From assembly GCF_000293805.1 (NCBI RefSeq), contig NZ_AMBZ01000007.1:124001-188000 (forward strand): 64,000 bases of DNA, given 5' to 3'. This document shows positions 30,901 through 39,900 of the stretch, one piece after another. Both the position numbers and the translations under genes were made by a program. The DNA is from Paenibacillus alvei DSM 29. Its GTDB lineage: Bacteria; Bacillota; Bacilli; Paenibacillales; Paenibacillaceae. How positions within the stretch are numbered: position 1 is the stretch's first letter; each line of letters starts with the position of its first letter. The notes beneath the pieces were generated by a model. The model was given only the letters and a program-made list of their open reading frames with translations. It did no database searches and was not told the origin of the DNA.

Positions 30901-33900
30901 CGCCTCGTATCCGGCAAGCCTTATGCTCCGCCACGCAATGCGATAGAGAGAACGCTGGCTCAAGTATGGGCAGACGTATTGGGTGTGAAGCAGGTAAGCA
31001 TACATGACAATTATTTCGAATTGGGCGGGGACTCGATTCTCAGTATGCAGATTGTATCGCGTGCACGTCAAGCAGGAGTGCATCTGACACCTAAGCTTGT
31101 ATTCCACAACCCGACAATTGCACAATTGGCGGCAGTAGCTAAGGAAAAAGTAGTGGTGGCAGAGCAAGTGGAAGTAACGGGAGAAGTTGAATTGACGCCA
31201 ATTCAGCGTTGGTTCTTCGACAAAGAAATGATCGATCGGCATCACTGGAATCAATCGATGCTGTTGTCCGTGCGTCCTCCGGTAAATCGTCACGCCATAG
31301 AGCAGGCGATAGCTCATTTGCTGAAGCAGCATGATGCGCTGCGGCTTCGCTTTATTCCAGTGGGTGACGGTTGGAAGCAGGTGTCTGCTCCTGTTGGCTC
31401 TGATATGCCATTAGAGTGGGTAGATCTGTCGAATTGCTCAGAAGATCGCAGACTGACTGCCATCCAAGCAGAGACCGCACGGCTGCAATCCAGTCTCGAT
31501 CTGACAGCTGGGCCGATTATACGGGCAGCTCTGTTTGATTGCGGTGAACACGATGCTGCTAGACTGTTCATCGTCATTCACCATCTAGCAGTAGATGCAG
31601 TGTCATGGCGGATTGTGATGGAAGATCTGGAGACGGCTTATGCGCAGTTACTTCAAAATGAACCCGTTCAGCTCCCGCCCAAAACGACGTCATACCGCCA
31701 ATTTGCAGCCCGCATGAAGGAGTATGCGCAATCTGAAGCAGTTAAACGCGAGCTGTATTATTGGTCGAGTCATAATGACGGCACAGAGCTGCATATGCCG
31801 TTCATGAAGGAGATCGATCATGTTGAAGCTGCACGCAAGCTGAATACAGTTAGCTCGACCCGCACTGTCAATATTTCTCTATCTGCAGAGGAGACGAAGG
31901 CATTGCTGCAGGAGGTGCCGCTTGCTTATCGTACTCAGATTAATGATGTACTGCTGACTGCATTGCTCCTTGCCTTCAATAAGTGGTCAGGGCAAATGAC
32001 ACTGCAAATTGATATGGAAGGTCATGGTCGAGAAGATATATTCGAAGAGTTCGACTTGTCACGTACAGTTGGCTGGTTCACCTCGGTCTTCCCGGTTCGA
32101 CTTGAAGTGTTTGCAGCAGAGAGTGTCGAGTTCACACTCAAGCGTGTTAAAGAGTTCATGCGGAATATTCCACAGCGGGGGCTTGGATACGGTCTGCTGC
32201 GCTATGTTAATGAAGATGAAGAAGTTCGCGAGTTAATGGACTCGCATCCAGATTCGCTGATTATGTTCAATTATTTGGGACAGATCGATCAAGGCGTTGC
32301 CGCTGATACGCTGTTGGCGAGCGCATATGAGGAAACGGCACTTGACAGCAGTTCGCATGGGCTTAGACGCTATCTGCTGGACATTGCTGGAATGGTTACG
32401 AATGGCGAATTTCATCTTGGCTTCATGTACAGTGAACATCTTTTCCGTGCTGAAACGATTGAACAACTGTCGGAGCTGTTCTTGTCTGCTCTTCATACTA
32501 TTATCGATCATTGCCGTCAACCTCAGGCAGGCGGAATTACGCCGTCTGACTTCCCGTTGGCCAAGCTGCCGCAAGTACAGCTTGATCAATTGTATGCGAA
32601 GGATCAACACATCCGTGATCTGTATCCGCTGACTCCGATGCAAGCGGGAATGTTATTCCACTCCCTCGCGGAGCCGCATTCAGGAATGTATTGCGAGCAG
32701 AACACTTTCACGCTGCAAGGCAGATTCCAGGCAATGGCGTTCGTGCAGGCGTGGCAACAGGTTATGGAGCGGCACGCAGTGCTTCGTACTCGCATTGAGT
32801 GGGAGGGGCTAGATCATCCGGTGCAGATATTGGTCGATGACGTTTCTGTTCCGTTCAATGAGCTGGATTGGAGCATGCTGTCTGCACATGAACAGGAGCG
32901 CAAGCTGCAATTATTTTTAGAGGAAGATCGCCGAACTGGCTTTGACTTTACTCGGGCACCAATTATGCGTATGGCCATTATTCACTTAGATGCCAATACA
33001 GTCAAATTCGTATGGACGTTCCACCATCTGCTGCTCGACGGATGGAGCAACCCGATTGTCGTTCAGGAGTGCTTCGCTCTGTATGAGTCCATTGTGACAG
33101 GCACGGAAATTCAATTGGAGGCGGTTCGCTCCTACAGGGATTATATGTATTGGCTGCATGAACAGGATCAAGTGGCGGCGGAATCGTTCTGGACAACCTA
33201 TTTGTCCGGTATCGAGGCGCCTATACAATTGCCGCTGGATCGACCAACAGCTGTTGAATCATCTGGCTTTGCAGAGGTTGTTCTGCATGTAGATGAGCCA
33301 TTGACTGCATCGCTGAACAGCTTGGCGCGCATGCATCAGTTGACGCTCAGTACGATTGTACAAGGTGCATGGGGGCTGCTGCTAAGCCGTTATAGCGGAG
33401 AATCCGATGTGCTGTTCGGAGCAACTGTCGCAGGACGGCCTGCTGAGCTGGAGGGCGTTGAGACAATCGTCGGCTTGTTCATCAACACACTGCCTGTAAG
33501 AACGAAGATATCGGCTCATATGGACGTCATATCCTGGCTGCGCGACCTGCAAACTTGGCAGACGGACAAGCAGCAGTACGAATATGCGGCACTTAGTCAG
33601 ATTCAGTCGTGGAGTGATATGCCGCAAGGAACACCGCTGTTCGACAGCATTATCGTATATGAGAACTATCCGATTCAAGTTACGATATCGGAGCCGGGAA
33701 GCATGGATAGGTCTGCTATAGATAAAAACGACAGAATAGTTCGTGCAGGGGATGAAGCAGGACATCCAGCAGAGATTGATTTAGCTGATGTAAAAGAAAA
33801 TCAGAAAGCTGTCACAGCTAACGAGACTGGAGGCGTGCAGCTGCTTGGTGTACAGTCTTTCGAACGAACGAACTATCCGATTACATTGACTGCTGTGCCT

Positions 33901-36900
33901 GGGGATGCGCTGGAGCTGCAGATTGGTTACGATACGACTCGATATTCTTCCACCGACATGGAGCGGATGCTGCTGCACTTGCGCAATCTTCTGCAGGGCA
34001 TCGCATCTCTTCCAGATGGGCTGGTTGTAGAAGTGCCGATGCTTGGAGATGCCGAGGGAGACCAGTTGCTGCTGAACTGGAATGAGACGATGGCAGAGTA
34101 CCCGTCAGGCTGTGTGCATCAGCTCATCGAAGCACAGGCGCTCGCTGCACCAGAGCGGACGGCGCTCGTCGTTGGACAAGACATGCTCACATACGGGGAG
34201 CTGAACGAGCGCGCCAACCGACTGGCTCATTATTTGCGGAAGCTGGGCGCAGGACCAGAAGTATTGGTCGGCATCTGTGCGGAGCGTTCTACAGAGCTGG
34301 CGGTCGGCATCTTAGGCATCTTGAAGTCCGGCGCTGCCTATGTCCCGATTGATGCCGCATATCCGGCAGAGCGAATTGCGTATATGATCGAAGATGCGTG
34401 CATGCCGCTGCTGCTGACACAAGAGCGCCTCATTCGGCAGTTGCCGCAGCATGAGGCGACGATCGTGCGGCTGGATGCCGATTGGGAGGCAATTGCGAAG
34501 GAGTCGGCGGATGCAGTTATAAGCGGAGTAGGCGAAGAGAACGCGGCGTACGTGATTTACACATCAGGTTCAACCGGACAGCCGAAAGGCGTCGTCGTTA
34601 CGCACGCTGCCATGGTGAACCACAATCACAGTGCGGTATCGCTGTACGAGCTGACCGAAGCAGACCGTGTGCTTCAATTCGCGACCATTAGCTTCGATGC
34701 TGCAATTGAAGAGCTGTTCCCGACATGGCTGTGCGGCGCAGCATTAGTCATGCCGGAGGAGCGCCTGCTCAGCATATCCGGCTTCACGGAGCTTATTGAA
34801 AGAGAGCGGCTCAGTGTGCTCAACCTGCCGACAGCATATTGGCATGAGTGGGTAAATGAGCTGGCAGCAGGGCGGGCTCCGCTGCCGAGCAGCATTCGCA
34901 CGGTCATCATCGGCGGAGAGCGGCCATCGCCGGAGCGGTTCGCGGAATGGCAGCAGCTTGCAGGTAGACGCGTGGCGTGGTACAACACGTACGGCCCAAC
35001 GGAAGCGACAGTCATCAGCACGGCATTCCGTGCACCAGTGCCGGATGAGAATGGAGGGCCGACATACAGCGAAGTTCCAATAGGACGTCCGATTGCCAAT
35101 ACGCAAGTGTACATCCTGGACAAGCATATGCAGCCCGTGCCGACAGGCGTGCCTGGCGAGCTGTACATTGGAGGAAGAGGTCTGGCGCGTGGATATTGGA
35201 ACAAGCCGGAACTGACCGATGCCGTGTTTATCTCGAATCCGTTTGCAGCTGGAGAACGGCTGTACCGGACAGGAGATCTGGCGAGATATGTACAAAACGG
35301 TGATATTGAATACTTAGGTCGCACTGATTATCAGGTGAAAATTCGCGGCTTCCGCATCGAGCTTGAAGAAGTGGAATCTGCGCTTACCCAGCAGGATGGG
35401 GTGAGACATGCACTTGCACTTGCCCGCGAAGATCAACAAGGTGAGAAGCGGCTTGTCGCATATGCAGTTATGGAGAATGCAGCAGATGTGTCCGTATCCC
35501 AATTACAACAAGCGTTGAAGGAACGGCTACCGGCATACATGATCCCGTCTGCGATCGTACTGTTGGATCAACTGCCGCTTACAGCGAACGGAAAACTGGA
35601 TCGCAAAGCGCTGCCTACGCCTGATCTGAACGCTTGGCAGAAGATCCGCGAATATGCTGCTCCGCGCAATGAGACAGAGCGGATTCTGAGCAAGGTGTGG
35701 GCGCAAGTGCTTGGAACCGAGCGTATAGGCGTTCATGATAACTTCTTTGAACTGGGCGGGGACTCTATTCTAAGCATTCAGATTGTGTCGCGGGCTGGTC
35801 AGGCAGGGCTGAAGCTGACACCTAAGCAACTGTTCGAGAATCAGACAGTGGCAGAATTGGCTGCGGTGGCTAAGCAGGCTATCCCGATGCTGGTGGACGA
35901 TGGACCGGTAACTGGGTTCGTACCACTGACACCGATTCAGCGTTGGTTCTTCGAACAGCCAATGGAGAATCGTCATCATTGGAATCAAGCGATGCTGCTG
36001 ACCATCAAGCAGCCTGTCCAATTGGAAGCTCTGCAGGAGGCTGTAGCGCATCTGATGCTCCATCATGATGTCTTGCGGCTGCGCTTCGCGCTGACGGAAG
36101 CTGGCTGGGAACAGCGGATCGCTGGCGTAGATGGAGAAGCGGAAGCACCTATACTTGTATTTGATTTGACTGCATTGTCGGCACAGGAACAGATTGAACA
36201 TATCGAAGCAGAATCAGATCGTTTGCAGCAAACGTTGAACTTGACAGAAGGTCCTATCATACGCACAGCACTGTTCGAGCTTGGACCGGATCACCCAGCG
36301 AGACTGTTAATCGTGATTCATCATCTGGCTGTGGACGGAGTATCTTGGCGCATTATTCTCGAGGACCTGCAGCTTGCGTATGAGCAGCTCTTGCAACGCA
36401 TGCCAGCTCAGCTTCCAGCGAAAACAACATCGTTCAAAGCGTGGGCAGAACGATTGCATGCGTATGCTGATTCTGATGAAGTGAAGGATGAGCGAGCATA
36501 CTGGATGCAGCCAAAGCGCCTGCATGCGCAGCCTCTGCCAACCGATGTCATTGTATCAGCCGACACCGTTAACCAAGTCAATACGTATGCATCGTCCGAA
36601 ACGATAACGACTGTGCTGGATGCTGAAACGACGCGAGCCTTGCTGCAGGATGTTCCTTCTGTATATCGCACGCGAATGAATGACATCCTGTTGGCGGCAT
36701 TAGCCCGGACAATCGCAGCCTGGACAGATAACAGAACGGTTGTGGTGGATGTTGAGGAGCATGGAAGAGAAGAGTTGTTCGAAGACGTTGATCTATCACG
36801 TACTGTTGGCTGGTTCACAGCAGTCCATCCGCTGCTGCTAGAGTTAAGTGCCAGCGGAACGGTTCAGGAAGATATTAAGGCGATCAAGGAACAGCTTCGC

Positions 36901-39900
36901 AGTATCCCGCAAAAAGGAGTCAGATACGGGTTATTACGTTATATAGCCTCTGACATCGCAGCGTCTGACATGATGCGGCAAGCGACTGAACCAGACATAT
37001 TGTTCAACTATTTGGGCCAGATGGATCAGGCTGCAGAAGACACAGAGCTAGTAATCGGCATTGCCCCAGAATCTTATGGCATGCCAGTTAGTCCCGAAGC
37101 TCCGCGTGATCATTTGATCGAAATCAATGGGCTCATTAGCGGCAAGCAACTGGTTATGAGTTGGACTTATAGCCGACAGTTGCATCATTCCGCTACTATT
37201 GAGCACCTTGCAGCTTCTTATTTGAATGCTATTAGAGAAATCATTGAGCATTGCAAGCAGCCGGAAGCAGGAGGATGGACGTTGTCGGACTTCCCGCTCG
37301 TCTCAGCTTCACAAGCGCAGCTAGATCATCTGTACGCTGCTGCGCCGAACATTCGTGATCTGTATCCGCTTAGTCCGATGCAGGAGGGGATGTTGTTCCA
37401 CTCGCTTGCTGATCTGCGTTCCGGAATGTACTGTGAGCAGACAGGGTTTATGCTGGGCGGAAAGTTCAGCGTAGACGCATTTGAACAGGCTTGGCGTGAC
37501 TTGGTGAATCGGCATTCGATATTGCGAACTCGTATATGTTTGGAAGGCTTCGAACAGCCACTACAAGCAGTTCTTGATGATGTGCCGCTGCCAATTCAGC
37601 AGCTAGACTGGCGTTCCATTGCGGCAGAGCAGCAGAAGCATATGATGAAGAGCCTCCTGGAAGAAGATCGCCAAAGAGGCTTCCAGTTCCATGAAGCGCC
37701 GATTATGCGCTTTACAATTATTCATCTAGCGAATGATAAGGTTCAGTTGATATGGACGTTCCATCATATGCTGCTTGATGGGTGGAGCAACCCGATTGTC
37801 ATACAGGAATTTTTCGCTCTTTATTATGCATATGCCATGGGGACACCAATACAGCTTGAACCGACGAGATCTTATCGCGATTACATCGCATGGATGCAGA
37901 AGCAGGATCAGCAGGCAGCAGAAACATTCTGGCGTGAGTACTTGGCAGGTATTGCAGCACCTACTGAGATTCGTCTGCAGCAACCGGATTTAGTGCCGAC
38001 AACTGATATGGACTATAACGAACTGGAGCTGGAGATTGGGACAGAGCTGACCAGCCAGCTGCAATCATTCGCGCGAAACCACCAGCTAACACTCAGCACT
38101 ATGGTGCAAGCAGCATGGGGGTTGATGCTTAGCCGCTACAGTGGAGACACCGATGTGCTGTTCGGGGCAACTGTTGCTGGCAGACCTGCAGATTTAGCTG
38201 GTGTGGAATCTATCGTTGGATTGTTCATCAATACGCTGCCGGTTCGTGTTCAAGTTCGGACAGATATGGATGTATTGGCATGGCTGTTGCACTTGCAAGA
38301 GCAGCAAGCAGAGAAGCAGCAGTATGAATATACGGCTTTGACGCAGATCCAATCATGGAGTGAAGTGCCGCATGGAACGCCGCTGTTCGACAGCATTATC
38401 GTGTATGAGAATTACCCGATACAGGTCACGGTTCCGGAGGTAGCCGCAGCAGTGGAAGACGCAGTTGCGGAAGAGACAACGGCTTCCGAAGGCGTAGAAT
38501 TGCTTGGGGTGCATTCCTTCGAACGGACGAATTATCCAATTACGTTGTCTGTTCTGCCTGGTGAGTCGTTGGGGCTGAACATCGGCTACGATACAACTCG
38601 ATTCAGCAGTGCCGATGTTCGTCGTATGCTGGAGCATCTGCGCAACTTGCTTCAGGGCATGGCAGCTGGTCCGACTGAAATGGCCGTACACTTACCAATG
38701 CTTAGCGAATATGAGAAATCGCAGTTGTTGCTGGACTTGAACAAAACAGCGGCAGAGTATCCGTCAGGCTGCGTGCATCAGCTTATCGAGGCGCAAGCGA
38801 TCGCTGCACCGGAGCGGACGGCGCTCGTCGTTGGACAAGACATGCTCACGTACCGGGAGCTGAACGAGCGCGCCAACCGACTGGCTCATTATTTGCGGAA
38901 GCTGGGCGCAGGCCCAGAAGTATTGGTCGGCATCTGTGCTGAGCGTTCTGCAGAGCTGGCGGTCGGCATCTTAGGCATCTTGAAGTCCGGCGCTGCCTAT
39001 GTCCCGATTGATGCCGCATATCCGACAGAGCGGATTGCGTATATGATCGAAGATGCGTGCATGCCGCTGCTGCTGACACAAGAGCGCCTCATTCGGCAAT
39101 TGCCGCAGCATGAGGCGACGATCGTGCGGCTGGATGCCGATTGGGAGGCAATTGCGAAGGAGTCGGCGGATGCAGTTATAAGCGGAGTAGGCGAAGAGAA
39201 CGCGGCGTACGTGATTTACACATCAGGTTCAACCGGACAGCCGAAAGGCGTCGTCGTTACGCACGCTGCCATGGTGAACCACAATCACAGTGCGGTGTCG
39301 CTGTACGAGCTGACCGAAGCAGACCGTGTGCTTCAATTCGCGACCATTAGCTTCGATGCTGCAATTGAAGAGCTGTTCCCGACATGGCTGTGCGGCGCAG
39401 CATTAGTCATGCCGGAGGAGCGCCTGCTCAGCATATCTGGCTTCACAGAGCTTATCGAAAGAGAGCAGCTCAGTGTGCTCAACCTGCCGACAGCATATTG
39501 GCATGAGTGGGTAAGTGAGCTGGCAGCAGGACGAGCTCCGCTGCCGAGCAGCATTCGCACGGTCATCATCGGCGGAGAGCGGCCATCGCCGGAGCGGTTC
39601 GCGGAATGGCAGCAGCTTGCAGGTAGACGCGTGGCGTGGTACAACACGTACGGCCCAACGGAAGCGACAGTCATCAGCACGGCATTCCGTGCACCAGTGC
39701 CGGTTGAGAATGGAGGGCCGACATACAGCGAAGTTCCAATAGGACGTCCGATTGCCAATACGCAAGTGTACATCCTGGACAAGCATATGCAGCCCGTGCC
39801 GACAGGCGTGCCTGGCGAGCTGTACATTGGAGGAAGAGGTCTGGCGCGTGGATATTGGAACAAGCCGGAACTGACCGATGCTGTGTTTATCTCGAATCCG

